From the NCBI GenBank assembly GCA_009923315.1, contig RFTU01000020.1:1-32579 (forward strand): a DNA stretch of 32,579 bases, written 5' to 3'. Below are positions 1-8,336 of this stretch, in pieces. Source of the DNA: Betaproteobacteria bacterium (GTDB lineage: Bacteria > Pseudomonadota > Gammaproteobacteria > Burkholderiales > Burkholderiaceae_C). A model generated the notes under the pieces. The model made no database searches. It saw only the letters and a list, made by a program, of their open reading frames with translations, and was not told the DNA's origin. The position numbers and the translations under genes are program-made. The number at the start of each line of letters is the position of its first letter. The first letter of the stretch is position 1.

Positions 1-589
1 CGGTGGGGTTCAGCAGCTGTTCCAAGCCCGACAGTGTGCCGCGCCAGCGCAGCCCCCGGGCATCGGGCTTGAGTGCGCCCTTCAGGTCTTCGGGTGACCA
101 CACGCTGATTTCCAGGGGCACCACGGCACCCAAAGCGCGGCAGGGCACTTGAAGGCCGATCACCGGCACCGGCTCGCGCCCCCGTCCGCTGCGTTGGCCA
201 ACCTCAAAGGTCACGCCCTGGTTCAGCAAGGCCAGTTCGGGGCCCGTGGGGTCGTCGGTGTACAGGTCCAGCAGGATGGGGGAATGCTCGGTGGCGGTGC
301 CCCGCCAGACGGCCCCGCCAACATGGGGATCGAAGACCCGTAAGCGCCTCATCCACTGAGCCGCCAGTTCCCTGAGCGCGCGCAAGGCGGCGGGTTGGGT
401 GTCGGCGAAGAACAGCCCCAGGTGTTCTCGCACCGCATCTTCAATCTCCAGGTGGTCGGGCAGCTGCAGGCCACGCTGGCCGGCCACCCCCAGGTGTTCG
501 GCTGCCTTGCGGCAGGCTGCGCCGTAGTCCAGGCCATGCTCGACGATCCAGGTGGCCGCTGCGGCGGCGATCTCTTCACGGGCACTCAT
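1..589 (-). CDS. Conserved hypothetical protein, nucleotidyltransferase-like (C-terminus outside window)
   Basis: An open frame reads from an ATG at 589 leftwards off the window, giving about 196 residues without a stop. It begins MSAREEIAAAAATWIVEHGL and continues with a helical, Ala-rich N-terminal half. A middle segment reads GTATEHSPILLDLYTDD, which resembles the short Gly-Thr-x-x-x-x-S strand of minimal nucleotidyltransferases. I recall similar Burkholderiales proteins carrying the doubtful database name 'UDP-N-acetylmuramate--alanine ligase', but this protein has no Mur-ligase P-loop. The start overlaps the mtgA stop as ATGA, so it is probably translated with mtgA as the last visible gene of the rnb-aroE-mtgA run. 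Substrate and role are unknown; the family link is inference from a short motif. Confidence 0.75.
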   Translation of the reverse strand, partial: MSAREEIAAAAATWIVEHGLDYGAACRKAAEHLGVAGQRGLQLPDHLEIEDAVREHLGLFFADTQPAALRALRELAAQWMRRLRVFDPHVGGAVWRGTATEHSPILLDLYTDDPTGPELALLNQGVTFEVGQRSGRGREPVPVIGLQVPCRALGAVVPLEISVWSPEDLKGALKPDARGLRWRGTLSGLEQLLNPT

Positions 590-1341
590 GGGCGCATGCC
601 CTGCGGCAGGGCGACGGCCGGCATGCGCGCGGCGATGGTTTCGGCGCGTGTGGCCAGGTAAGGGGAGTTCGGCAATTGCTCGAATCGGCGCGGCGCGGGC
701 AGCATCACCGCCAGACGAGCGGCTTGCAAGGCCTGCAACTGATGGGGCTCAACGCGAAAGTAGTGTTCGGCCGCCGCGCGCGCCCCGTAGACGCCTTCGC
801 CCCATTCCACGCTGTTGAGGTAGATCTCCAGAATGCGCGCCTTGCTCAGGCTGGCTTCCAGCGCCCAGGTGATCAGCGCCTCCTGGCCCTTGCGCCAGTA
901 GGTGCGTTCACCGCTGAGGAACAGGTTCTTGGCCAGTTGCTGGGTGATGGTGGAGCCGCCCATCAGCCGTTCGGGCTTGGGCGTGGGCGGTTCGGTGCCT
1001 GGCCTGGCGGCTGCGGACGTGCGGCGGCGCTCGTTGCGTTCTCGCGCCTTTTGAATGGCCTCCCAATCCAGGCCTTGGTGGTCGACAAAGCCCGCGTCTT
1101 CACTGGCCAGCGCGGCGCGCGGCAAGGCCGTGCCCATGTCGCGCAGGTCGACCCAGGACTGGTTCCACGCCAAGCGTCCATCGCGCTGCAGGATGCGCAG
1201 GGCCTGCGTCCGCTGGAAGGTGGTGGACGTTGGGTTCACGACTGCCATCAGGGCGGTGCGCATCAGGAAGTAGAGTTGCAGGGCGACCACGCCGACCATC
1301 AGCAGGACGAGCAGTCGGCCCAGCTGGCGAAGCGCGGTCAT
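586..1341 (-). CDS. mtgA: Monofunctional biosynthetic peptidoglycan transglycosylase
   Basis: The 251-aa product polymerises lipid II into glycan strands at the outer face of the inner membrane (GT51 family). Residues 8-27 form one membrane anchor. The GT51 catalytic Glu lies in the ASEDAGFVDHQG motif (Glu81), followed by GGSTITQQLAKNLF (128-141), RKGQEA and EIYLNSVEWGEGVYG. The frame is open a further 190 codons upstream, but that part is antisense-like sequence inside aroE. The ATG at 1341 overlaps the aroE stop (ATGA) and gives the expected anchor, so it is preferred. A Pro/Arg-rich stretch at about residues 101-125 is longer than in E. coli MtgA. The gene is translationally coupled to aroE and to the gene that follows. 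Confidence 0.93.
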   Translation of the reverse strand: MTALRQLGRLLVLLMVGVVALQLYFLMRTALMAVVNPTSTTFQRTQALRILQRDGRLAWNQSWVDLRDMGTALPRAALASEDAGFVDHQGLDWEAIQKARERNERRRTSAAARPGTEPPTPKPERLMGGSTITQQLAKNLFLSGERTYWRKGQEALITWALEASLSKARILEIYLNSVEWGEGVYGARAAAEHYFRVEPHQLQALQAARLAVMLPAPRRFEQLPNSPYLATRAETIAARMPAVALPQGMRP

Positions 1342-2213
1342 GCCGGTCCGGTCTGGGCCAAGCGCTGGCGCAAGGCAGCCAAGACCGCCGGTGTGTCCGG
1401 GCGCACGCCGCGCCAGAATGAAAAGGCTTGCGCGGCCTGTTCGACCAACATGCCCAAGCCATCGCGCGCCTGCGCGCCCTGGGCAAGCGCCCACTGCAGA
1501 AAGGGTTGCGCGGCTGGCCCGTACATCATGTCCACCGCCAGCCCTCCGGGACGCAAGATGCCTTCGGCCACGGGGGCCGTCTGCCCGCCCAAGCTGCTGG
1601 CGGTTCCGTTGATCAGCACTTGACAACCTGCGGCGCACAGCCTCGCGGCCTCCTCCAACCCACCGCCCAGCACCTCGCTGCCGTGCTCGCGTGCCCAGAC
1701 GGCATGCGAGGCGGCCAAGGCCACCGCCTTGGCTGGGGTTCGGTTGACCACCACCAGCCGCGCGGGCCGAGCGGCCAGCAGCGGCCCCAGAACGCCCGCA
1801 GCCGCGCCGCCAGCACCGACCAGCAGCACGGTGCAGCCCCGAAGCGGCAGCCCAGCGTGCACCTGGATGTCGGCCACCAGCCCCAGACCATCGGTGTTCT
1901 CGGCCTGCCAACCGCTATCGTCGAACCGGATGGTGTTGGCGGCTTGGGCCAGCTGCACCCGAGCACTGCAGTGGCTCACCAGGTGGGGCACCTCGAACTT
2001 GAACGGCACCGTCACATTGCAGCCGCGCGCACCGCTGGCCGCCCATGCCCGTAGGGTGCTGGCAAAGCCATCCAAGGGCGACTGAACGCGTTCGTACTGA
2101 ATGGATTGGCCTGTCTGCCGGGCAAATTCGCCGTGGATGAAGGGCGACTGGCTGTGAGCCACGGGGTTGCCGATCACGGCATAGCGGTCAGCAGCGCCGG
2201 CGGTGTTCATCAT
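1338..2213 (-). CDS. aroE: Shikimate dehydrogenase (NADP+)
   Basis: This 291-aa enzyme reduces 3-dehydroshikimate to shikimate in aromatic amino-acid and chorismate synthesis. The substrate-binding half has GNPVAHSQSP (15-24) and NVTVPFK, with catalytic Lys72. Asn93 and the NTDG segment (Asp108) complete the shikimate site. The NADP Rossmann loop is GAGGAAAG (133-140), followed by VVNRT, which marks NADP preference. The C-terminal DGLGMLVEQAAQAF helix is typical. Two tandem ATGs (2213 and 2210) are possible starts. The first overlaps the rnb stop by one base (TGATG), so the gene sits in the rnb-aroE-mtgA run. Length and all motifs are normal for the family. Confidence 0.96.
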   Translation of the reverse strand: MMNTAGAADRYAVIGNPVAHSQSPFIHGEFARQTGQSIQYERVQSPLDGFASTLRAWAASGARGCNVTVPFKFEVPHLVSHCSARVQLAQAANTIRFDDSGWQAENTDGLGLVADIQVHAGLPLRGCTVLLVGAGGAAAGVLGPLLAARPARLVVVNRTPAKAVALAASHAVWAREHGSEVLGGGLEEAARLCAAGCQVLINGTASSLGGQTAPVAEGILRPGGLAVDMMYGPAAQPFLQWALAQGAQARDGLGMLVEQAAQAFSFWRGVRPDTPAVLAALRQRLAQTGPA

Positions 2214-4363
2214 CAGACGCTGGGCGGGTTTGCTTCGGGGGCTGTGGCGCCCGTTGCCGGCTCATCGGCCTCGCCCGGACCCTCAGCCGCTTGCACATCG
2301 ATGGCCAGCGCCAGGGGTGCCGAGGCTTGTGCCAACTCCTCGTCGTCTTCCCCGGCGCCCGCATCGGTGTCCTGCGGGTCAGCATCCAGCCGGCTGAGCA
2401 GCGTGGCATGCACATCCAGCGTCAGCAGGTCCAGGCCCTGCACCCGCGCCACCAAGCGCGTGCCACGCGCCAAGGGTTCGGCGCCAGCCACCTGGAACAC
2501 CAGGGGCAGTTCATCGGCACGCACCAAACCGTCCTTGAGCACCGTGGCGGACAGTTCGCTCACGGTGTTTTGCTGCAGCCAACGCAGTGTCCAATAGCGC
2601 TCGATCCCGCGCTGGAAGTCGGCGTAGGCGGTGTAGGCCGCATCAAAGGACGACACCACCGAGAACAGTTGCGCGTCCTTGGGCTTGAAGGGCGCTGCCA
2701 GTGCGGCGGTGCGCCCATGCCGGGCGCAGGCGATGATCTGCCACTGGTTGACGAGATCCACGTAGCGGCGCAGCGGAGAGGACGCCCAGGTGTAGTGGCT
2801 CACACCCATGCCCGCGTGCGGCGCGGGTTTGGTTCCCATGCGCACCTTGATGCCTGGGGCCAAGCTCGCCTGGCTGCGGTAGATGCCGGGCACGCCAAGC
2901 TCGGCCAGCCATGCACCCCAACTGCTGTTGGCCAGGATCATCAATTCGGCCACCAGCAGGTCCAGCGGCGAGCCGCGCTGGCGCTGGGAGATCACCACGG
3001 TTTCAGCGCCATGGGGCGGTTCGTCCTGGGTGCCATCGCGGCCTTCGAGCTTGAAGTTGAAGTCTGGACGATTGAAGTTCTCCGGCTTGCCACGCACCAC
3101 TTCGCGCTGGCCCTTGAGGTGGCGGGCGAGCCGGAAACTGAAGGCCAATTCCCGGTGAAACGGAATACGGGGTGTGTCGGTGGAGGCAGGCTGATCGGCG
3201 CCCGATGGGCGCGGCGCTATCGGGTCCGAACCGTTGGCCACAGCCGTGAGCGACGCTTCGCTGATGTGCGCTTCCAACTGGTCATGCCGCAGGTTGGCCG
3301 CCACCTGCACCCGTTCCAGCCGCGTGACGCGCTCGCGGACCTCCAAACTGGCTTCATCCAACGTCACATAAAGGCTGACCGCCGGGCTGGCCCTTCCTTC
3401 CACCAGTGTGTAGGCCTGCACCACCTCGTCGGGCAGCATGGTCAGCTTGTGCCCGGGCATGTAGACGGTGGACAAGCGCTGCAGTGCGATCTGGTCCACC
3501 GGCGTGCCAGGGGCAATGGCCAAGGCCGGCGCGGCGATGTGGATACCCAAGACCACCGTGCCGCTGCCCAAGCCGCGCACCGAGATGGCGTCGTCGATCT
3601 CGGTCGTGCTGGAGTCGTCGATGGAAAACGCCTCAACGCCTTCGGCCAACGGAAGCGGTTCCTGAACTTCGGGCGCGGGCACCCTGGCAAAGCCGGTACC
3701 TTTTGGAAAGTGCTCGAACAGGAAGCGCTTCCAGTGGAATTGGTAGGGGCTGTCGATGGCGCCGGCGCCTTTGAGCAGGTCCAAGGGCGAGCGTTGGCTG
3801 CGCCGCGACGCCTCGACGACAGCCTTGTACTCCGGCGCGTTCTTGTCGGGTTTGAACAGGATGCGGTAGAGCTGTTCGCGGATGGGCAGCGGGCATTCGC
3901 CTTGCGCCAACTCTTGCGCCCACTGTTCGATCTGCGCGGCCATCTGCTTCTTGCGCTCGATGCCCAACAGGGCCGCCTTGAGGGTGTCTTCCGAGGCCTT
4001 GCGGAACTGGCCCTTGCCCATGCGGCGGAAGTAGTGCGGTGCCTCGAACAGACGGATCAGTGCGGCCGCTTGGTGCACCGCATCGGCCTTGGAGTCGAAG
4101 TAGTCGCGCGCCAGATCGGCAAAGCCGAAATCCCCCTCGGGCGCAAACTCCCAGGCCAAGTTCAGGTCGATCTCGTCAGACAAGGCCCGGGCGCGGCTGA
4201 GCAACTCGGGCGGCGCCGGTTGGGCAAACCGCAGCAGCACATGGGCCGCTTTGACCTTGACACGCTTGCCGGAGTCCAGCTCGACTTGCATCGAGCTCTC
4301 GGCTTCGGACATCACACGGCCGGCCAGAAACTTGCCGGCATCATCGAACAGGGCGTAATTCAC
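2213..4363 (-). CDS. RNase II/RNase R family 3'-5' exoribonuclease
   Basis: This 716-aa protein belongs to the RNB family of processive 3'-5' RNA exonucleases. The RNB core begins near residue 245 with FSIDDSSTTEIDDAISV, holding the metal ligands Asp249, Asp257 and Asp258. The position that is Asp in E. coli RNase II/R is Glu255 here, a pattern I recall from cyanobacterial and organellar RNB enzymes. The second hallmark, SPLRRYVDLVNQ, lies at 529-540. The N-terminal ~240 residues are helical with no obvious cold-shock domain, and the C-terminus is a degenerate S1-like segment ending in an acidic tail. Translation probably starts at GTG 4363. A hexamer GACAAT ends six bases upstream and no convincing ribosome-binding site is seen. 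It heads the run leading to aroE and mtgA. Confidence 0.9.
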   Translation of the reverse strand: MNYALFDDAGKFLAGRVMSEAESSMQVELDSGKRVKVKAAHVLLRFAQPAPPELLSRARALSDEIDLNLAWEFAPEGDFGFADLARDYFDSKADAVHQAAALIRLFEAPHYFRRMGKGQFRKASEDTLKAALLGIERKKQMAAQIEQWAQELAQGECPLPIREQLYRILFKPDKNAPEYKAVVEASRRSQRSPLDLLKGAGAIDSPYQFHWKRFLFEHFPKGTGFARVPAPEVQEPLPLAEGVEAFSIDDSSTTEIDDAISVRGLGSGTVVLGIHIAAPALAIAPGTPVDQIALQRLSTVYMPGHKLTMLPDEVVQAYTLVEGRASPAVSLYVTLDEASLEVRERVTRLERVQVAANLRHDQLEAHISEASLTAVANGSDPIAPRPSGADQPASTDTPRIPFHRELAFSFRLARHLKGQREVVRGKPENFNRPDFNFKLEGRDGTQDEPPHGAETVVISQRQRGSPLDLLVAELMILANSSWGAWLAELGVPGIYRSQASLAPGIKVRMGTKPAPHAGMGVSHYTWASSPLRRYVDLVNQWQIIACARHGRTAALAAPFKPKDAQLFSVVSSFDAAYTAYADFQRGIERYWTLRWLQQNTVSELSATVLKDGLVRADELPLVFQVAGAEPLARGTRLVARVQGLDLLTLDVHATLLSRLDADPQDTDAGAGEDDEELAQASAPLALAIDVQAAEGPGEADEPATGATAPEANPPSV

Positions 4364-4369
4364 CCCGAG

Positions 4370-4375
4370 ATTGTC
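4370..4375 (-). promoter_or_regulatory. Candidate -10 element of the RNase II-like gene, leaderless-type spacing
   Basis: On the minus strand the hexamer GACAAT (4 of 6 to TATAAT) is followed by exactly six bases and then the GTG start at 4363. That spacing would put transcription start at or next to the first codon. No good -35 is visible. Confidence 0.3.
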
Positions 4376-4457
4376 GGCGGTTTTGGCCCTGGCTGACCCG
4401 GCCGGCAGATGAGCTTGCCCACGCCGGCGAGCCGGGCCCAGGTTCTGCTCGGGTGCC

Positions 4458-5207
4458 TCAGATGGTCAAGCCGCCGGAGACCTCGATGACCGCCCCGTTG
4501 ATGTAGCTCGCATCCGCGCTGGCCAGGAAGGCGTAAACGCTGGCAATCTCCTCGGGCTGGCCCAACCGCCTGAGCGGGACCTCTTGGGTCATCTCAGCCA
4601 GCACCTTTTCGGGAATGGTGTCCAGGATATGCGTGGCGACGAAGCCCGGCGCCACCGCATTGACCCGTATGCCCTTGGGCCCGAGTTCGCGGCTCCATGT
4701 CTTGGTGAAGCCGATCACGCCGAACTTGCTGGCGGCGTAGTTCGTCTGACCAAAGTTGCCGTAGAGGCCCACGATGGAGCTGGCATTGAGGATCACCCCC
4801 GAGCCCTGCAGCACCATGGTGTCGGCCACGGCCTGGCTGCAATGAAAGACGCCGCGCAGGTTGACATCGATGACGCGGTCGAACTGCTCGAGGGTCATCT
4901 TCTGCAGTCGTGCGTCTTGCGTGATGCCGGCGTTGTTGACCAGCACATCAATGCGGCCAAACTGGGCCTTCACGGAAGCCACCATGGCATCCACCTGGGG
5001 GCGATCGGTGACGCTCAGCGTGTAGCCGATGGAGCGCTGCGCGGCGCCGCCCGCCTGGCGGCAATCGGCTACCGCCGCATCAACATCGGCCTGACGCAGG
5101 TCGCACACCACCACCACCGCGCCTTCGGCGGCAAAGCGCCGTGCCGTGGCCCGCCCGATGCCCTGACCGGCGCCGGTGATGATGCAGACCTTGTCCTGAA
5201 GTCTCAT
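4458..5207 (-). CDS. fabG: 3-oxoacyl-ACP reductase-type short-chain dehydrogenase
   Basis: This 249-aa classical SDR is expected to reduce beta-ketoacyl thioesters with NAD(P)H. The cofactor loop is TGAGQGIG (11-18), NNAG lies at 91-94, and structural Asn116 is in VIDVNLRGV. The catalytic Ser (NASS, 141-144), Tyr157 and Lys161 (YAASK) are all present, and the C-terminus ends EVSGGLTI as in FabG/PhaB proteins. The motifs cannot separate fatty-acid FabG from acetoacetyl-CoA reductase or another SDR. No acpP or fabD gene is next to it, so the symbol describes the family rather than a proven role. The gene lies alone between the metalloprotease and rnb, with 94 bp to rnb. Confidence 0.85.
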   Translation of the reverse strand: MRLQDKVCIITGAGQGIGRATARRFAAEGAVVVVCDLRQADVDAAVADCRQAGGAAQRSIGYTLSVTDRPQVDAMVASVKAQFGRIDVLVNNAGITQDARLQKMTLEQFDRVIDVNLRGVFHCSQAVADTMVLQGSGVILNASSIVGLYGNFGQTNYAASKFGVIGFTKTWSRELGPKGIRVNAVAPGFVATHILDTIPEKVLAEMTQEVPLRRLGQPEEIASVYAFLASADASYINGAVIEVSGGLTI

Positions 5208-5232
5208 TCACTGCCCCATTCGGAGGTCAGGC

Positions 5233-5251
5233 CCGGGATTTGCAAACCCGG
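5233..5251 (-). terminator. Hairpin between the metalloprotease and fabG genes
   Basis: A 5-bp G+C stem (CCGGG/CCCGG) encloses the nine-base loop TTTGCAAAT just downstream of the metalloprotease stop. There is no T-tract, so it may only slow polymerase or mark a 3' end. Confidence 0.35.
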
Positions 5252-5270
5252 ACCCCGACCCCTGCGCTCA

Positions 5271-8249
5271 TCACACGCCTTGCTTGTTCAGCGGAGCCTT
5301 GAGGGCTTCACTGATCAGGGCCAGGCTGTCCTCCAGATGCGCGCGTGCCATGGCCGACCAGCCCCCGGCACCCAGGGCACCGCGCAGGTCTGATTCCAGC
5401 TGACGCGCCACCATGCGATTGACCGCCGGTGCATCGGCCTGACCGCTGGACGCGGTCGGCCTCAGCAAGCCAGTGGCCAAGCGCTTGGCGTGTTCGCGCT
5501 GAAGGTTCCGACGAAGACTATCGACTTCACGACCGGCGGTCTTGCCGTCGCGCAATTCCGACCAGATCGCCCCACTCAGGCGCAGCTGCACATCGGCAAA
5601 GCTCATCAAGGCCTTGGGGTTGTCGACCTTGTGCTCCGCGTCGGCCATGCGGGAAGCCAGGGTCTCGCTCATCAGGGCATCGAGTGCGCTGCGCTGCACA
5701 CCCAGCACCGACTGCGCCAGGCTGTAGTCGGTGGAAGTCTGACCCCGCGCCGAGCTGCGGTCCAGCTGGTCAATGCCCAGGCGGCTCATGATCTTCGGGT
5801 CGAACTTGAAGCTGCTGGTGGTGAACAGTTCATTGACGACGAAGTTCAGGGCCTCGCGTTGGCGCGCGGCGGGCACCGGCGCAATCAAGGGTTCGTTCTT
5901 GCCGGCCAGCGCACGCGAATGGATAGAGCCCCCGACATAACGTGTGGCCAGCGGCACCGTGGCGTTGATGCCGGCGAACACCCGCTGCAGCACGCGGCGG
6001 TAGATCGTCATGTCGTCTGTGGGTGCCAGCGCGCGGGCTTGGGTGCGGTTCCACAGTTCACGCGAGAGCTTCATCTGCTTCTGCGCATACGCCAGGGGAT
6101 CATCGCCCAGGTCATATCGGTTGACCAAGGGGTCGGGCGTGGAAGCGTCTTCGTCGGTGGCATAGGCCAAGGAGGTGTCGCTGTCGCTGCGTCCGGCGAT
6201 GGCGGCCAGGCCGTCGGCTTCGCGCTCAGCCGCGAAGTCGCGATAGCCGTACTCGATGGCCCAGATGTCATAGGCGCCCAAGGTGCCCATCTGCAGCTCG
6301 GCATCGGCCTCATCGGCCAGCGGCAGGTTCAGGGCGTTGTAGTCCATCACCGAATTGGACACGCCGCGCACCGCGGTGAAGGCCTTGTCGCGCAGTTGGC
6401 TGCGCGTGATGCCGGTCGATGCCTTGAAGTTGTGACGCAGGCCCAGGGCATGACCGATCTCATGCATCGTCACATCCTTGAGGCTGCCGGCGATGAAGCG
6501 GTCCGCTTCGGGTCCTTGCGGATCGATCTGACCACGGGCCACCAGAAGTTCGAAGGCCATCTCGGCCTGCTCCAGGGCCTCGTGGCCCATGGTGCACAAC
6601 TCGTGGTCATGCCCCCCGACAGCGCCCGCCATGGCGTAGGGCTGGGCGAAGGACGGGGCACCGTGTGACCCCGCCGACTCGGCCGACGTCCCGCCCAAGC
6701 GCGGCTGGGTGTCGGTGATGCGGTTGCGGCCGATGCGCACCCAGTTCTCGGGGATGATGGACGCGCCGCGCAGGATTTCGCCGGTACGTGGATCGGCTTG
6801 GCTGGGACCCACGGCTGTGGCGCCCGGCCCTTCGATGGCAAACCAGCGCACGGCCAACAAGCGCGTGCCTTCCAGCGTGCTCCAGTCGGCGTTGTCGGCC
6901 TGCTGCTCCACCACGATGGCCTGTTTCCAGCCGGCCTTCTCAAAGGCCTTGTTCCATTCCAGGATGCCGGCCTTGATGGGCTCGCGCCACTTCAGCGGAA
7001 TGTTGCGGTCCATCACCACGCGGATGGGTTCCTTGGGCTCGGAGACCTCGGCGGCCGGGTCCTTCTTCTCCAGGCGCCAGCGCTTGATGTGGTGGGTTCG
7101 GCGGTCGCCGCCCGCGTCCTTGCCGAAGTCCATGAAGGACTCTGTGAAGTAGCCCACTCGCTGGTCGGCTGCGCGAACCTTCATGGGCGTGGCCGGCAGC
7201 GGCGCCATCGTGTAGGTGTGGGCCAGAAACAGGCTGCGCGCGTCGGGCACCACGGTGGGCGGCGAGGGCATGGCCGCCGGGTTGGGCGTGGCACCACCCG
7301 GGCCGCCGGGCGGCGTGGACGGCAGCTTCGGAATCGCAAAGTGTTGGCGCACCGTGAGGCTGGTGCCTTGCGCATTGGCCGTGCTCTTGACGATGCCCGA
7401 GTTGGCGCGGTCCAGCGAGTAGGACAGACGGTAGGAGGCTTCCAGACGGGTTTGCGCACCCGAGATGTCGCCACCCAGCAGCGCGTTGGCGTCCACCAGG
7501 AAGGACTTGCGCTCAGGGTGAGGCGCAGAGGCTGCCGGTGCGGTGGCCAAGAGGCTGTCTGAATAGCTTTCGTCCAGGGCCTTGGCCAAGGGGGTGTTGG
7601 CCGGGGCGCGGACCTTCATGTTCTTGGCGATCAGCTGGACGTTGCTGCCGACCTTGCGCAGCTCCACCACCTGGCTGCCACCCATGAGGCCGGGCCAGAA
7701 AAAGCGCTCGCCCAGGCCGCCGGCCACCGACACCGCAAAGAAGAAGGGCTTGTCCAAGGCATTGGCCGGGATCTCCAACCACACCTTGTCGTCCTTGGTC
7801 CACACCGGCAGGAACCCGTCGGCACGCTTGGCGTCGCGGATCACCTCGGCAAAAGGTGCGGGGCTGCCCGCTGCGGCGCCACCTCGGGCCGCCTGCACCG
7901 CCGCCGCCAGGGCTGCCGGATTGGGGGCGCCCGCAGCGGCGGCGTTGGGCGTGCCGCCGGACGGGGCCGCGCCGGCCCCCGCCGGGCGTGCCGGCGCGGC
8001 GCTAGGGGTGGAAGGGGCGGCGCCCGGGGAGGCGGCAGCCGTGGCGGGCGCGCCCGCGCTGGTCGAAGCCGGAGCGGACGCCGGCTTGGCCGTCTCAGAG
8101 GCCTGCGGCGCGCTCGGATTTTGTGCGCAAGCCACCAGGAGGCTGGCCGCGGCAGCAGCCAACAAGGGGTGCACCGGTCGGTTGAGGTGGGCAGGCCGTT
8201 CGGCTTGAGGGGCGGCGGCAACGGGTGCCGCGCGATGCAGGTCCTTCAT
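5271..8249 (-). CDS. Large zinc-dependent metalloprotease lipoprotein (DUF5117/DUF4953 type)
   Basis: This 992-aa protein carries the metzincin-like zinc site HEIGHALGLRHN (596-607), with His596, Glu597, His600 and His606. LLVACAQ near residue 41 looks like a lipobox, so the mature protein would be a Cys41-anchored lipoprotein, but about 26 residues precede the hydrophobic core, unusually long. Residues ~44-135 are a low-complexity Ala/Pro/Gly/Ser linker. The rest resembles the zinc-dependent metalloproteases with DUF5117 and DUF4953 regions, as judged from memory of the family. The start ATG 8249 is supported by AGAGGA five bases upstream. It follows mpl by 87 bp on the same strand. Its substrate is unknown and it is probably periplasmic or outer-membrane. 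Confidence 0.85.
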   Translation of the reverse strand: MKDLHRAAPVAAAPQAERPAHLNRPVHPLLAAAAASLLVACAQNPSAPQASETAKPASAPASTSAGAPATAAASPGAAPSTPSAAPARPAGAGAAPSGGTPNAAAAGAPNPAALAAAVQAARGGAAAGSPAPFAEVIRDAKRADGFLPVWTKDDKVWLEIPANALDKPFFFAVSVAGGLGERFFWPGLMGGSQVVELRKVGSNVQLIAKNMKVRAPANTPLAKALDESYSDSLLATAPAASAPHPERKSFLVDANALLGGDISGAQTRLEASYRLSYSLDRANSGIVKSTANAQGTSLTVRQHFAIPKLPSTPPGGPGGATPNPAAMPSPPTVVPDARSLFLAHTYTMAPLPATPMKVRAADQRVGYFTESFMDFGKDAGGDRRTHHIKRWRLEKKDPAAEVSEPKEPIRVVMDRNIPLKWREPIKAGILEWNKAFEKAGWKQAIVVEQQADNADWSTLEGTRLLAVRWFAIEGPGATAVGPSQADPRTGEILRGASIIPENWVRIGRNRITDTQPRLGGTSAESAGSHGAPSFAQPYAMAGAVGGHDHELCTMGHEALEQAEMAFELLVARGQIDPQGPEADRFIAGSLKDVTMHEIGHALGLRHNFKASTGITRSQLRDKAFTAVRGVSNSVMDYNALNLPLADEADAELQMGTLGAYDIWAIEYGYRDFAAEREADGLAAIAGRSDSDTSLAYATDEDASTPDPLVNRYDLGDDPLAYAQKQMKLSRELWNRTQARALAPTDDMTIYRRVLQRVFAGINATVPLATRYVGGSIHSRALAGKNEPLIAPVPAARQREALNFVVNELFTTSSFKFDPKIMSRLGIDQLDRSSARGQTSTDYSLAQSVLGVQRSALDALMSETLASRMADAEHKVDNPKALMSFADVQLRLSGAIWSELRDGKTAGREVDSLRRNLQREHAKRLATGLLRPTASSGQADAPAVNRMVARQLESDLRGALGAGGWSAMARAHLEDSLALISEALKAPLNKQGV

Positions 8250-8254
8250 TCGAG

Positions 8255-8260
8255 TCCTCT
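8255..8260 (-). promoter_or_regulatory. Ribosome-binding site of the metalloprotease gene
   Basis: AGAGGA on the minus strand lies five bases before ATG 8249. It fixes this start even though it gives an unusually long signal-peptide N-region. Confidence 0.6.
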
Positions 8261-8336
8261 GGAAAGGGGAAGCAAACCCAAGACCTTACCCCAAGCCAGG
8301 GCACGGCTGCCAGGGTGAATTCCACGACCCAGGGGG

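Noticed and set aside
1342-1911. 190-codon upstream extension of mtgA
   Set aside because: It is inside aroE in a shifted frame and adds Arg/Gly-rich sequence before the membrane anchor; ATG 1341 with the ATGA overlap is better.
2291-4396. Very long plus-strand open frame (about 700 codons) antisense to the RNase II-like gene
   Set aside because: Its translation is low-complexity His/Gly/Arg-rich with no recognisable domain, and the opposite strand encodes a clear RNB protein. Long antisense frames are expected in GC-rich DNA with strong third-position bias.
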